From: Pusillimonas sp. T2
GTDB taxonomy: Bacteria > Pseudomonadota > Gammaproteobacteria > Burkholderiales > Burkholderiaceae_B
Direction of reading: 5' to 3'
Assembly (NCBI RefSeq): GCF_002236805.1
Contig: NZ_NIQA01000003.1
Coordinates: 434,001 to 498,000, forward strand
DNA: 64,000 bases
Under the pieces are notes generated by a model. The model was given only the letters and a program-made list of their open reading frames with translations. It was not told the DNA's origin and did not search any database. Below, piece after piece: positions 35,341 to 45,129 of this stretch. The position numbers and the translations under genes are program-made. Positions within the stretch are counted from its first letter, which is position 1. Every line of letters starts with the position of its first letter.

Positions 35341-36396
35341 TTAGACGCGATGACCGTACGCACCCGCGCTAGACAATAATTTTTCGCTAATATTTTGCAA
35401 TGGAACAGCCTCATCGGCAGCGCCAATCAGTAATGCTTCGCGCGGCATGCCAAAGACCACGCAACTGGCTTCATCTTGCGCAAATGTAGCCGCGCCGGCC
35501 TGTTTCATGGCCAGCAAACCCTGGGCGCCGTCTTTTCCCATACCTGTAAGCAGTGCGCCAACCGCGTTCTTCCCGGCCACTTGTGCCACAGAATGAAACA
35601 GCACATCGACGGATGGCCGGTGACGATTAACAGGCTCGGTTTCTTCGAGGCGAACCACATAGTTTGCGCCAGAACGCGCCAGCTTCATGTGCGCTACACC
35701 ACCTGGCGCCAAGTACACATGCCCAGGCAAGACGCGCTGACCGTCTTCAGCCTCGTGGACCCGAACCGCACAAAGATTGTCGAGTCGTTGCACAAATGAC
35801 TTGGTAAACCCGGCCGGCATATGCTGCGTAATCATAATCGCCGGGCTGTTGGCTGGCAACGGTACCAGAACCTGCCGAATGGCTTCAGTACCGCCTGTAG
35901 AGGCCCCGATTGCAATGATTTTTTCGGTCGTTGAAAACACCGCATTCAGGCGTTGCGCCGGCGCACCAGGCACCGCTGCGGGGCGAGGCCGTGGGCGCGA
36001 GCTGGCGGCCGCACGGATTTTGTCGGCGATCAAGTCGCTATATTCCATCAGACCATCACGCAGGCCCAACTTGGGTTTGGTAACGAAATCGACAGCACCC
36101 AGCTCGAGCGCCCTAAGTGTGACTTCGGAATTGCGTTCGGTCAGTGACGACACCATCACCACAGGCATGGGCCGCAACCGCATCAGACGCTCAAGGAAAT
36201 CGAGCCCGTCCATGCGCGGCATTTCAACATCCAGCGTCAGGACATCAGGATTGTGCTGCTTGATCAGCTCGCGGGCAACCAGAGGGTCGGGGGCAACAGC
36301 AACGACTTCCATGTCGGGCTGCTTATTGATGATCTCGGTCATCAATCCACGGACCAGAGCCGAGTCATCAACGCATAACACCCGGATTTTCTTCAT
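35341..36396 (-). CDS. cheB: Chemoreceptor methylesterase/deamidase CheB
   Basis: 351 residues. Receiver domain with D56 ([17 protein letters not shown]), linker about 130-150, then the methylesterase domain with the Ser-His-Asp set in [17 protein letters not shown] and [13 protein letters not shown]. It demethylates, and in the absence of cheD here probably also deamidates, receptors. Order is cheR-cheB-cheY-cheZ. Confidence 0.96.
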   Translation of the reverse strand: MKKIRVLCVDDSALVRGLMTEIINKQPDMEVVAVAPDPLVARELIKQHNPDVLTLDVEMPRMDGLDFLERLMRLRPMPVVMVSSLTERNSEVTLRALELGAVDFVTKPKLGLRDGLMEYSDLIADKIRAAASSRPRPRPAAVPGAPAQRLNAVFSTTEKIIAIGASTGGTEAIRQVLVPLPANSPAIMITQHMPAGFTKSFVQRLDNLCAVRVHEAEDGQRVLPGHVYLAPGGVAHMKLARSGANYVVRLEETEPVNRHRPSVDVLFHSVAQVAGKNAVGALLTGMGKDGAQGLLAMKQAGAATFAQDEASCVVFGMPREALLIGAADEAVPLQNISEKLLSSAGAYGHRV

Positions 36397-36467
36397 GACT
36401 TTGGCCTTTTGTATATGTGCTACTAAAAATCTTTACCACCCGCCGGACTGGCAGCAGGCATTACTGC

Positions 36468-37283
36468 TTATCGGACAACTACGTAAACCGTTTGACCTTG
36501 CAGCTTGAAGGCCTTGGTCAGGTAGGTGAAGTTCTCTGAGTGACCGGCAAACAACAAGCCGTCGGGCTTGAGCATAGGGGCGAACCGGTCGAGGATTTTG
36601 GTTTGTGTTTCTTTATCGAAATAAATCATCGTGTTCCGGCAAAAAATTGCATCGAATTTTTTGTCGGTCGGCCACTTTGGCGCCAGCAAGTTCAATGGTT
36701 CGAACTTGATCATGTCTTGCAACAGGGGCTTGACCCGGACCAACCCTGACTTGGCGTCTTTGCCGCGCAAAAAATATTTACGCAACAAGGGTTCGGGCAC
36801 CGTCTTAACGCGCTCAAGGGTGTAAACGCCTTTTTGAGCACGTGCAATGGCTTGGGTGTCGATATCGGTGGCCCAAATCGACGCCTGGCTGGAGGCGTTG
36901 GGCACGGACTCTTGCAAGGTCATGGCTATTGAGTAGGGCTCTTCACCAGTCGAAGAGGCGCAGCACCAGATATTTATGGGACCGCGCCGCCCTTTCACAA
37001 AATTTCGCAGCGTCTCGAAGTGGTGCTGCTCGCGAAAAAATGCCGTGTGGTTGATGGTGAATGCATTAACGAAGTCTTCCCATTCGGGGCCATCAGGGTT
37101 CTGCTGCAAAAACCCTAAATAATCGGACACCGTATTTGCGCCCAACTTGCGTGCACGCAAACTGAGGGTGCGCGTCGCCATCTCGCGCTTGTGCTCCCCT
37201 ACAACAATTCCCGTGCGTTGATGCAGCAGACGCGTCGCCCGCTCAAACTCTTCGGGCGCCACGGGCAATACCGCTGGCGTCAT
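36468..37283 (-). CDS. cheR: Chemoreceptor methyltransferase CheR
   Basis: 271 residues from the ATG at 37283; a TTG 24 bp upstream (37307) is an alternative, and neither has a strong ribosome-binding site. N-terminal helical domain (TGIVVGEHKREMATRTLSLR), SAM-binding motif WCCASSTGEEPYSIAMTL, FDAIFCRNTMIYFDKETQTK and GLLFAGHSENF are diagnostic. The beta-subdomain that binds receptor pentapeptides is present, consistent with the DDWEEF tail of the nearby receptor. Confidence 0.93.
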   Translation of the reverse strand: MTPAVLPVAPEEFERATRLLHQRTGIVVGEHKREMATRTLSLRARKLGANTVSDYLGFLQQNPDGPEWEDFVNAFTINHTAFFREQHHFETLRNFVKGRRGPINIWCCASSTGEEPYSIAMTLQESVPNASSQASIWATDIDTQAIARAQKGVYTLERVKTVPEPLLRKYFLRGKDAKSGLVRVKPLLQDMIKFEPLNLLAPKWPTDKKFDAIFCRNTMIYFDKETQTKILDRFAPMLKPDGLLFAGHSENFTYLTKAFKLQGQTVYVVVR

Positions 37284-37319
37284 CTGCGCAAAAACCGAGG
37301 TCGTCAATTGAATATCTTT

Positions 37320-37820
37320 TTAGACAATAGCTTGTTCGACCAAGGCCATTTCGCTGCTGGTCATCAGCTTTTCGATGTCGACCAAAATAAGCATGCGCTC
37401 GCCGACGGTGCCGATACCCGTGAGATATTCGGTAGAAAAAGCCGTACCGAACTGTGGTGCCGCACTGATCTGTGACGGACGCAACATCAGCACGTCGGAA
37501 ACGCCATCGACCACCACGCCAACCACTCGAGTTTCGAGGTTGAGAATCACCACGACTGTCTGGCTGTTGTATTCAACATTTTCAAGGTTGAACTTCAGGC
37601 GCATGTCGACGATAGGCACGATCACGCCGCGCAGATTGGTTACACCCTTGATAAACGAAGGCACGTTGGCAATACGCGTTACGCTCTGGCTATCGTAACC
37701 ACGGATTTCTTGCACTTTAAGGATATCGATACCGTACTCTTGGGCGGCCAGGGTAAAGACCAGAAACTCTTTACCGGCGTCGTCGACCTGTTGCGTCTTG
37801 TTATTTGTTTCGTTAAGCAT
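37320..37820 (-). CDS. cheW: Chemotaxis coupling protein CheW
   Basis: 166 residues with the CheW fold pattern: [68 protein letters not shown]. It bridges receptors and CheA. GGAG precedes the ATG, which overlaps the cheA stop by 8 bp. Confidence 0.96.
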   Translation of the reverse strand: MLNETNNKTQQVDDAGKEFLVFTLAAQEYGIDILKVQEIRGYDSQSVTRIANVPSFIKGVTNLRGVIVPIVDMRLKFNLENVEYNSQTVVVILNLETRVVGVVVDGVSDVLMLRPSQISAAPQFGTAFSTEYLTGIGTVGERMLILVDIEKLMTSSEMALVEQAIV

Positions 37821-40002
37821 TTTGTTCTCCGAGAACTTTCATAGCGGTAGTCTGGGTTCCTTTGCTGCATGTCATGCGCATCAGGGCAAAGACATCGACA
37901 ATCAATGCAACGCTGCCATCGCCCAAAATGGTTGCTGCCGAAATACCCGGAATTTTCCGGTAGTTCGATTCGAGGTTCTTAACCACGACTTGCTGCTGAC
38001 CCACGAGATGGTCGACGAGTAACGCAAAGCGGCTTTCTTCGGCCTGCAAAATAACGGCAATTGATTTTGAAATATCAGTTTGGGCGTTATCTACGCTGAA
38101 AACATCGTGCAATGCGACCAGCGGCAGATACTCGCCGCGCACATGCAATACCTGTTCGGTTTGCGAAATGCTGTGTACCTGCTCAAGCGAAGGCTGCAAC
38201 GACTCGGTCACATGACTGAGCGGCAAGACGAATATTTCTTCGCCCACCTGCACCGACATACCATCCAGAATGGCCAGCGTCAGCGGCAGAAAAATACGGG
38301 TTGTCGTGCCCTGCCCCGACCGTGAAGACAACTGGATATGACCACCCATGTCTTGAATATTGCGGCGCACGACATCCATTCCAACACCACGGCCGGAAAT
38401 TTCGGTCACTTTTTCGGCAGTTGAAAAGCCCGGCGCAAAAATCAGCTGCCACAACTCTTCGTCGGGCGTACTGTCGTTGACAGGGAAGCCTGAGCTAATC
38501 GCTTTTTTCAGAATGCGCTCGCGACTCAAGCCAGCACCGTCGTCGGAAACCTCGATGACAATCTGTCCACCCAGATGTTGCGCGGACAAGGTCAGCGTAC
38601 CTTCGGGCTTTTTGCCTTTAGACACCCGAACTTCAGGGGTTTCGAGCCCGTGATCAATACTATTGCGCACCAGATGGGTGAGCGGGTCGATAATTCGCTC
38701 GATGAGGCTCTTGTCGAGTTCGGTTGCCTGCCCCTTTGTAATAAGGCGAATTTCTTTATTGAGCTTGAGGGCATTTTCACGCACCACCCGCGGGAAGCGG
38801 CTGAAAACGTAGTCCATTGGCATCATGCGAATTGACATGACCGCCTCTTGGAGGTCGCGGGCGTTGCGCTCCAGATGCTCGATACCATTAAGCAGGCGAT
38901 CGTGCAGCACGGGATCGAGGGTGGATGCCGTTTGCACCAGCATGGCCTGCGTAATGACCAACTCGCCGACCAGGTTGATGATCTGGTCGACTTTTTCGAC
39001 CCCTACGCGCAATGTGCCTGCCTCTTTGTTGGCAGCCTTGCCTGCATCGCGCTCTTTGGAAGACGACGGTGTCGAACCCGCGGCCGCAGACGGCTGCGCG
39101 GCAGCGGGGTCAGGCGTAATATTTTTTTGTTCGTTGGCTTGGGTTACCGGCGCGGCCTCTGAAACAACCCCTGATGTAGCAGGTATGGCATTGGCGACGG
39201 GTGCCGCAGCTTGCACTGCGGGTGCCGAAACATCGGCCTGAGCAGGTACAGCCTGCGCGACCACAGTAACCTGCTTGCTATCGACAACAAAACAACAGAC
39301 GGCTTCAATATCGGCCGCCGATTCTGTTGTTTTGATCCAGAGATCGAGGGTTTGATCGCCCTTGACCTGATGCAGAATATCGCCCATGAGCATCATCTCT
39401 GCCTGTAAAACCTCGGCGTCTTTCTCGTTGAGGTTGATCAGGCTTACGTGCAAGGGCAAATCGCTCGCACCTTGGGCGGCAACTGGCGTTGATTCGGCCG
39501 CTACGGTCGGTTCAGGGCTTTCGACTGCCGAAGCGTTGGCAGCGGGCACCTGCGCGGCACTTGATGCCATACCCCCGGCAGGACTCGCCGGCACTTTACC
39601 GCCCTCTTGCAACGCCAACTGGCGCAATTGTTCACAAATTCGCTCGTAAGCTTCGGCATCGGGCTGCTCGCCATTGCGATAAGCAGCGACTTGATCGGAA
39701 AGCACGTCTTTAGTTTCCAGGAATAGGTCTACCATGTTTTTGCGCAGCGTCATTTCGCCCTGGCGCAAAGCATCGAGCAGGTTTTCGAGTAAGTGGGTGG
39801 TTTCGGCGAGCTGCCCGAAGCACCCGAACGTACCAGCCCCTCCTTTTATGGAGTGGGCGGCCCTGAAGATGGCATTCAACTGATCCATATCGGGCTGGCC
39901 AATATCCAGCTGGAGCAACGTCTGCTCCATATCGGCCAGCAGCTCGTCGGCTTCGTCGAAAAACATGTCATAAAACTGACTAAGGTCGACCCCTTCGCTC
40001 AT
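37813..40002 (-). CDS. cheA: Chemotaxis histidine kinase CheA
   Basis: 729 residues from the ATG at 40002 ([20 protein letters not shown]), preceded by AGGAAAGG; a 96-codon upstream extension would run into motB and is unlike CheA. P1 Hpt domain with H50 ([15 protein letters not shown]), a CheY-binding P2-like region about 250-320, Ala/Pro linker, dimerisation P3, kinase P4 with [14 protein letters not shown] and [33 protein letters not shown], and the CheW-like P5. Confidence 0.96.
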   Translation of the reverse strand: MSEGVDLSQFYDMFFDEADELLADMEQTLLQLDIGQPDMDQLNAIFRAAHSIKGGAGTFGCFGQLAETTHLLENLLDALRQGEMTLRKNMVDLFLETKDVLSDQVAAYRNGEQPDAEAYERICEQLRQLALQEGGKVPASPAGGMASSAAQVPAANASAVESPEPTVAAESTPVAAQGASDLPLHVSLINLNEKDAEVLQAEMMLMGDILHQVKGDQTLDLWIKTTESAADIEAVCCFVVDSKQVTVVAQAVPAQADVSAPAVQAAAPVANAIPATSGVVSEAAPVTQANEQKNITPDPAAAQPSAAAGSTPSSSKERDAGKAANKEAGTLRVGVEKVDQIINLVGELVITQAMLVQTASTLDPVLHDRLLNGIEHLERNARDLQEAVMSIRMMPMDYVFSRFPRVVRENALKLNKEIRLITKGQATELDKSLIERIIDPLTHLVRNSIDHGLETPEVRVSKGKKPEGTLTLSAQHLGGQIVIEVSDDGAGLSRERILKKAISSGFPVNDSTPDEELWQLIFAPGFSTAEKVTEISGRGVGMDVVRRNIQDMGGHIQLSSRSGQGTTTRIFLPLTLAILDGMSVQVGEEIFVLPLSHVTESLQPSLEQVHSISQTEQVLHVRGEYLPLVALHDVFSVDNAQTDISKSIAVILQAEESRFALLVDHLVGQQQVVVKNLESNYRKIPGISAATILGDGSVALIVDVFALMRMTCSKGTQTTAMKVLGEQNA

Positions 40003-40021
40003 TGCCTTTCCTTCTGGTTCT

Positions 40022-41008
40022 TTAGTTGTTATTGCCCTGCGCCGCTGCCGGCGGCGTAGTGCCGGGCACAGCGGATTTTGCGTTATCGACGGGCATGGCC
40101 TTACCAGCCCCAAGACTTTGTTCGAGTGCCTCGACGATATTGCCTTGCGCATCAACATCGAAACTGTCGGTGGCGCTTTCAAGATCCATACGACGCTCAG
40201 ACCGGGCGTTAAGTACAACCAGGCTGATCCGTCTGTTAACGGCTGCATACGGGTCTTCTTTAACCAAACTGACGGTAGAGGACAGCCCAAGAATACGTTT
40301 GACCTTTTCTTCGGACATACCGCCTGCGATCAGCTCTTGGCGCGCTGCGTTGGCACGATCTGCCGAGAGCTCCCAGTTACTGTAGGCGCGTTCACCGCGC
40401 GCATACTGCGTGGCGTCGGTGTGGCCCGATATGGTCAGCGAATTCGGCAAATGATTGAACAGCGGACCCAATTCGCGCAAGATTTCGCGCATATAGGGCT
40501 GCACGATTGCGCTACCCGTTTGAAACATTGGGCGATTTTGCTGATCGACGATCTGGATACGCAAACCTTCGGAGGTCATGTCGAGCAACAATTGGGGCCT
40601 GAATTGACGCAGGACCGGATCGGTATTGATGAGTTCCTCGAGCTGGCCGCGCAAGTCTTCAAGACGCCGCGTATCACGTGTGTCGGCCTCGTCGTCGATA
40701 GGCGTTTGCCGCGACTGGATAGGATTTTTATTGGGAATGACACTCGGTGACTGGCCCGGAATGACCGAGCTGTTGTCATTCAAGGCTTTGCCCCCCGAGA
40801 TCGCATCCATGAGCGGCATGCGGAAGTACTCGGCGATTTGGCCGAGATTTTCTTTGGGCACCAGTGACAACAGCCACATCACCAAGAAGAAGGCCATCAT
40901 CGCCGTCACATAGTCGGCGTACGCGATCTTCCAGGCACCACCGTGATGTGCCTCGTGGCCCCGTTTCTTACGTCGGATAACAATGCGTGGGGCGTCAGTA
41001 CTACTCAT
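40022..41008 (-). CDS. motB: Flagellar stator protein MotB
   Basis: 328 residues. Single membrane helix carrying the proton-binding D32 (YADYVTAMMAFFLVMWLLS), plug region, and C-terminal OmpA-like peptidoglycan-binding domain (LTISGHTDATQYARGERAYS; NWELSADRANAARQELIAGG; NRRISLVVLNAR). With MotA it forms the proton-driven stator. Ends in a 60-residue Ala/Pro-rich tail. Gap of 10 bp from motA. Confidence 0.96.
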   Translation of the reverse strand: MSSTDAPRIVIRRKKRGHEAHHGGAWKIAYADYVTAMMAFFLVMWLLSLVPKENLGQIAEYFRMPLMDAISGGKALNDNSSVIPGQSPSVIPNKNPIQSRQTPIDDEADTRDTRRLEDLRGQLEELINTDPVLRQFRPQLLLDMTSEGLRIQIVDQQNRPMFQTGSAIVQPYMREILRELGPLFNHLPNSLTISGHTDATQYARGERAYSNWELSADRANAARQELIAGGMSEEKVKRILGLSSTVSLVKEDPYAAVNRRISLVVLNARSERRMDLESATDSFDVDAQGNIVEALEQSLGAGKAMPVDNAKSAVPGTTPPAAAQGNNN

Positions 41009-41018
41009 GTACGCCCCG

Positions 41019-41888
41019 TTACGCTTTCTTGACCGACTTGGTCTGGCGCACGTGCTCTTCGAGCTCGCTGAACGACGGCCGCTCGGCAGAGAACAAGACC
41101 TTACGACCGAACTCGACAGCGAGCTGCGGCGGATAACCGTTCATATAGGCCAGCAACGTGACCTTGATGCACTCAAGCACTTTGAGTGAGGCATCGTTGC
41201 GCCGCTCCATGGCGGAGGACATGGGCGAGACGAAACCGTAGGCCAACAAAATACCCAAAAAGGTACCCACCATGGCCTTGGAAATGAGGTCGGCCAGAAT
41301 AGCTGGCGGCTGATCGACCGACGCGAGCGCCTTGATGACCCCCAAAACCGCCGCGACAATACCAAACGCCGGCAAGCCGTCGGCCACCATCGCCAAGGCC
41401 CGACTTGGCACGCTGGCTTCCTGGTGGTGGGCATCCAGCTCCTGATCCATCAGGGTTTCGATTTCGAAGGGGCTCATGTTGCCGCTGATCATCAGCCGCA
41501 TGTAATCTGTAATGAACTCGACCAGGTGATGGTCTTTAAGAATGCGGGGGTATTCGGCAAAAATCGGACTCTTGTCCGGCTCTTCGATGTCGGCTTCGAT
41601 AGTCATGAGACCATCGCGACGCGCTTTATTTAGCAGCACATACAAAAGCGCCATCAGCTCCATGTAAAGCGCCTTGTCGTAGGGCGACTTTTTCAGTACT
41701 GCCGGCAAAGCCTTAAGCAGTAGCTTGATAGAGCGCCCGTTATTGGCGGCAATGTAGGCCCCAAGGGCCCCGCCACCAATAAGCACGAGTTCGAAGGGCT
41801 GATACAAGGCACCCAGGTGCCCGCCAAGGGCCACATAACTACCAAATATACATACCGTAACAACAACGAAACCAATAAGAATCAGCAC
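41019..41888 (-). CDS. motA: Flagellar stator protein MotA
   Basis: 289 residues, four membrane helices. Typical segments: GGHLGALYQPFELVLIGGGA, ALLYVLLNKARRDGLMTIEA, DQELDAHHQEASVPSRALAM, VADGLPAFGIVAAVLGVIKA and LGILLAYGFVSPMSSAMERR. GTG start at 41888 with AAGG 7-8 nt upstream. Head of motAB-cheA... after the terminator at 41948-41973. Confidence 0.96.
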   Translation of the reverse strand: MLILIGFVVVTVCIFGSYVALGGHLGALYQPFELVLIGGGALGAYIAANNGRSIKLLLKALPAVLKKSPYDKALYMELMALLYVLLNKARRDGLMTIEADIEEPDKSPIFAEYPRILKDHHLVEFITDYMRLMISGNMSPFEIETLMDQELDAHHQEASVPSRALAMVADGLPAFGIVAAVLGVIKALASVDQPPAILADLISKAMVGTFLGILLAYGFVSPMSSAMERRNDASLKVLECIKVTLLAYMNGYPPQLAVEFGRKVLFSAERPSFSELEEHVRQTKSVKKA

Positions 41889-41916
41889 GAACGAACCTTT
41901 TTTAACTTTTAGCCGT

Positions 41917-41936
41917 AACCGGTATGATCGCCGGTT
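41917..41936. promoter_or_regulatory. Inverted repeat upstream of motA
   Basis: AACCGG-N8-CCGGTT, perfect 6-bp arms, 29-48 bases before the motA GTG. Could be an operator or a short leader hairpin; no regulator is identified. Confidence 0.3.
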
Positions 41937-41947
41937 TTAAGCGCCAT

Positions 41948-41973
41948 AAAAATGCCCGTTAACGGGCATTTTT
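41948..41973. terminator. Bidirectional-type terminator between flhDC and motA
   Basis: AAAAATGCCCGTT / AACGGGCATTTTT, a 13-bp perfect palindrome with T runs on both strands. It lies downstream of flhC, so flhDC and motAB-che are likely separate transcripts, as expected if FlhDC activates the second. Confidence 0.85.
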
Positions 41974-42043
41974 GAGGCTAAATCGCCGCGCTAGCATAAC
42001 GCAGTTTGATACAGCCTGACAGATTTTGAAAACCCGGGATGCA

Positions 42044-42616
42044 TCAGGGGCTGGTGGGCGTAAGCTGCTTGGCGCGAGCGGCCCGTTGATTTCGCGTTTT
42101 GCCCGCACGCGGGGGCGGACGACAAATAGCGCAAACAAAATCGTGCTGGGGATCGTGGGCGTGCGCTACAAATAAGCCGGTACACCGCACGCAGGCAGAT
42201 AGTTGCAACAAACCGCTTTCAAAAAAACGCACCAACATCCAGGCGCGGGTAAAGCTCAGCACCGGCTCGTTGGCATCATCGGGCAAACGGCCCGCCGAAG
42301 ACTGTTCGATATAAAGCCGATACGCATGTATGAGCGCCTGCGACTTTTTTGCCGGCGTGAAGCGGTCGAGGTAACTGTAAATATTGTAAAAAAGGCTGGA
42401 ATGAATATTGGGCAGCCAAGTCATGAACCAGTCGACCGAAAAAGGCAGCATGCCTTTTGGCGGTGAAGCCCCTTTGATTTCCCGGTACAGCCGCGCCAAA
42501 CGGTCGTAGCTGAGGGAAGTTTCGGCCTGCAAAACCTGCAGGCGCGCACCCAACGCAATCATTTCGGAGGCAAGAATAATTTCTTCTGCTTCTTTAGCGA
42601 CGCTTTTAGAGGCCAT
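42044..42616 (-). CDS. flhC: Flagellar master regulator subunit FlhC
   Basis: 190 residues from the ATG at 42616 (MASKSVAKEAEEIILASEMI). The conserved core DRLARLYREIKGASPPKGML and WFMTWLPNIHSSLFYNIY is present, and the zinc site C-x2-C ... C-x2-C (ACVRCTGLFVAHA; DFVCAIC) is complete. FlhC pairs with FlhD as FlhD4C2 to activate class 2 flagellar promoters. A longer frame upstream overlaps flhD out of frame. The last 25 residues are Arg/Lys/Pro-rich. Confidence 0.95.
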   Translation of the reverse strand: MASKSVAKEAEEIILASEMIALGARLQVLQAETSLSYDRLARLYREIKGASPPKGMLPFSVDWFMTWLPNIHSSLFYNIYSYLDRFTPAKKSQALIHAYRLYIEQSSAGRLPDDANEPVLSFTRAWMLVRFFESGLLQLSACVRCTGLFVAHAHDPQHDFVCAICRPPPRAGKTRNQRAARAKQLTPTSP

Positions 42617-42636
42617 GACTGACGATACCAGACCGC

Positions 42637-42960
42637 TTAAACGGTTTGTGCTACGCGGTTGGAAAGCAAAATAGTGGCGTGCGCTTGCTGCAGCACACCA
42701 TCGAGTACGTCGCGCGTTAAGGACGACAACAAGGCGTAGTCGTCGAGGCGAAAACCACACACCAACGAACTGGAACTGGCCAGCTTGACCAACTGGGCCG
42801 GAGAAAGTTCGAGCAAAATACCTGCAGCATCTTCGCCAATACCCAAACGAAACATACCTGCAGCGAGGTTCTCGCGCAGTAAACGTTGGGCCAGCATGAG
42901 GTACGACAAGTTAACTTCTTGAATATCCTGCAACAATGCAGTTGTTTCTTTCGTAGACAC
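42637..42960 (-). CDS. flhD: Flagellar master regulator subunit FlhD
   Basis: 107 residues from GTG 42960 (the V of [13 protein letters not shown]), with AAGGA 8 nt upstream; 13 more codons upstream are possible but lack support. Core [40 protein letters not shown] and [19 protein letters not shown] matches FlhD. 20 bp before flhC. Its presence here places the whole locus under FlhDC control. Confidence 0.94.
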   Translation of the reverse strand: MSTKETTALLQDIQEVNLSYLMLAQRLLRENLAAGMFRLGIGEDAAGILLELSPAQLVKLASSSSLVCGFRLDDYALLSSLTRDVLDGVLQQAHATILLSNRVAQTV

Positions 42961-43210
42961 TGTCAAATTCCTTAAATTTGTGTCACATCTGGGCCGCAAA
43001 CGCGCTGCCCAAACACAAGCTTAGCAACAGTTTATGAGCGCTGTATGACACCTACAAGGCCACACACAAACAACAAACTGTTACCAAATACCCTGCTAAC
43101 GCCAGCCTTTGGCTGCATAACCAGCAAATACGGCCTACGCCAAAATTCCTAACTCGTTCTATATAACAATTAGACGTGAAGGATTATCGACTTAATCTCT
43201 TATGGTTCTG

Positions 43211-43224
43211 TTGACTAATGTCAA
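43211..43224. promoter_or_regulatory. Palindromic operator-like site in flhDC upstream region
   Basis: TTGAC-TAAT-GTCAA, perfect 5-bp arms. On the minus strand the right arm plus one base is a consensus -35 (TTGACA), but the best -10 16 bp on (TAAGAG) is poor. Lies 251 bp upstream of flhD. Confidence 0.3.
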
Positions 43225-43576
43225 AAACGCAACAAAGTCCGTCGAAATGTTGAAAAAAAGCCGCAAATTCTTAAAGCTTGCCGAAAGCTCATATGACAAA
43301 CACACGAACAACACAAAACAAGCCTCACACCCCAAAACCCACCGAGTCAGCCTAGGCCGTATTTAAGACAAAAATACGCACCACCACTCAAAAAGAATTA
43401 GCCAACTAACAACAAAAGCCCAGCAAAATATTGATAAAAAACAGATTTTCTTGACTTCATCACATAACAAAACATGCATTCAGTGACAGTTTGTTGCCTT
43501 TACCAAACAAAGTTTACATCAGCAAACAAAAAAAGGGTCTAGGAACAATAGCCTATTCCTAAACCCATACTTTTAT

Positions 43577-43585
43577 TGATATACT
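43577..43585 (+). promoter_or_regulatory. Extended -10 promoter of glpK
   Basis: TGATATACT, i.e. TGn followed by TATACT, 28 bp before the glpK ATG. No good -35 is seen, as is usual for extended -10 promoters. Confidence 0.45.
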
Positions 43586-43613
43586 GAAAAGTTATCAAAA
43601 AAATATTAAAACC

Positions 43614-45110
43614 ATGGCCTACCTGCTAGCACTCGACCAAGGCACATCAAGTTCGCGCAGTATTATATTCGACTTGTCAGGTGGCCTCATCGCCATTGAG
43701 CAATCCGAACTACTGCCCGCAACACCCAAACCCGATCAGGTTGAACATGATCCTCAGCGCCTTTGGCAGACTCAACTTGAAACGGCCAAGAAGGTCATTG
43801 CAAAAGCAAATATCAGGCCGCAAGACATATTAGCCATCGGCATTACGAACCAACGCGAAACAGTCGTTGCGTGGGATACGCGCAACGGAACACCGCTTTG
43901 TCCCGCTATCGTTTGGCAAGACCGACGCACACAAGCCCGGTGTCAGCAACTTATTAACGCCGGATACGAAACGGCCATATCGAAAGCAACCGGCCTGCGT
44001 CTCGACGCCTATTTTTCGGCCACAAAAATGCAATGGATGCTTGAAAACATCCCCGATGCAAAACGATGCGCCGAGGCCGGGCAACTTGCACTTGGTACTG
44101 TCGACAGTTGGCTGTTGTGGCAACTTACCCGTGGCAAGTCCTTTGCAACAGATGTCAGCAATGCGTCTCGCACGCTACTGTTCAATATACATACGGGCCA
44201 ATGGGACACCGACTTACTCGCCTTGTTCGGCATCAACGCCCAATCACTACCCGCTGTGCTGCCCTCCAGCGGTTTATTCGGCCACACCCACAAAGACTGG
44301 TTCGGCGCAGAAATCCCAATATTCGGGGTTGCCGGCGATCAGCAAAGCGCCCTGTTTGGCCAAGCATGCTTTTCAGACGGCATGGCCAAGAACACCTATG
44401 GCACCGGCTGCTTTGCCCTGATGCATACCGGCACAACCCCCAAGCCATCCGCCAACGGCCTAATCACGACCCGGGCTGCGCAACCCTCGGCCCAACCCAT
44501 GTTCGCGCTTGAAGGCAGCGTATTTGTCGGCGGCGCCATTGTGCAGTGGCTGCGCGATGGTCTGAATGCCTTCGAGCGTAGCGCCGACATTGAAGCCTTG
44601 GCGGGTAGTGTCGACACTGCGGGCGGCGTTACCGTCGTGCCGGCTTTTTCGGGGCTGGGCGCGCCCTACTGGCAACCCGACGCCCGGGGAACAATTACCG
44701 GGCTGACGCGCGGCACGACCTTGGCGCATATTGCTCGGGCCGCCCTGGAAAGTATCGCTTTTCAAAGCACCGCGCTATTGCTGGCCATGAGCCGCGATAC
44801 AGCCCAGCAAGGCGGGCTGCCTCTTTCCGAACTCAGGGTCGACGGCGGCGCCAGTGCAAATAACTTGCTGATGCAGTTTCAGGCTGACTTGCTTGGTATC
44901 CCTGTCATCAGGCCAGCCGTAACCGAAACCACGGCCCTTGGTGCGGCCTGGTTGGCCGGCCTGGGGTGTGGCGCCTACACCTCACAAAACGAACTGACCC
45001 AGCTCTGGAAACCAGAACGTGTATTCACGCCAGGCATTTCGACGTCTCAGGCGCAGGCCTTAATGCAACAATGGGAACACGCTGTTCGCCAAGCCTGCGT
45101 GCCGCAATAA
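43614..45110 (+). CDS. glpK: Glycerol kinase GlpK
   Basis: 498 residues, full length. FGGY-family kinase: phosphate-1 loop ALDQGTSSSRSIIFD, GITNQRETVVAWDTRNG, PAIVWQDRRT, GTVDSWLLWQLTRG, TDVSNASRTLLFNIHTGQWD, GVAGDQQSALFGQACF, GTGCFALMHTG and RVDGGASANNLLMQFQADLL-type motif. It phosphorylates glycerol to glycerol 3-phosphate. No glpF or glpD neighbours here. Weak ribosome-binding site before the ATG. Confidence 0.97.
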   Translation: MAYLLALDQGTSSSRSIIFDLSGGLIAIEQSELLPATPKPDQVEHDPQRLWQTQLETAKKVIAKANIRPQDILAIGITNQRETVVAWDTRNGTPLCPAIVWQDRRTQARCQQLINAGYETAISKATGLRLDAYFSATKMQWMLENIPDAKRCAEAGQLALGTVDSWLLWQLTRGKSFATDVSNASRTLLFNIHTGQWDTDLLALFGINAQSLPAVLPSSGLFGHTHKDWFGAEIPIFGVAGDQQSALFGQACFSDGMAKNTYGTGCFALMHTGTTPKPSANGLITTRAAQPSAQPMFALEGSVFVGGAIVQWLRDGLNAFERSADIEALAGSVDTAGGVTVVPAFSGLGAPYWQPDARGTITGLTRGTTLAHIARAALESIAFQSTALLLAMSRDTAQQGGLPLSELRVDGGASANNLLMQFQADLLGIPVIRPAVTETTALGAAWLAGLGCGAYTSQNELTQLWKPERVFTPGISTSQAQALMQQWEHAVRQACVPQ

Positions 45111-45129
45111 ACAAAAAAACTCATTACAC

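Larger units (their letters stand above)
42961..43613. other. Long AT-rich flhD-glpK divergent regulatory region
   Basis: 653 bases with no convincing gene on either strand. Sample lines are 35-40% G+C, clearly lower than the flanking genes. It contains a perfect inverted repeat TTGAC-TAAT-GTCAA at 43211-43224 and an extended -10 for glpK at its right end. Long, regulated leaders are common for flhDC. I found no clear -35/-10 pair for flhDC itself. Confidence 0.7.

Noticed and set aside
39412-40290. N-terminal extension of CheA by 96 codons upstream of 40002
   Set aside because: The extra residues are encoded antisense-like out of frame within motB, resemble no CheA, and a good ribosome-binding site precedes the ATG at 40002.
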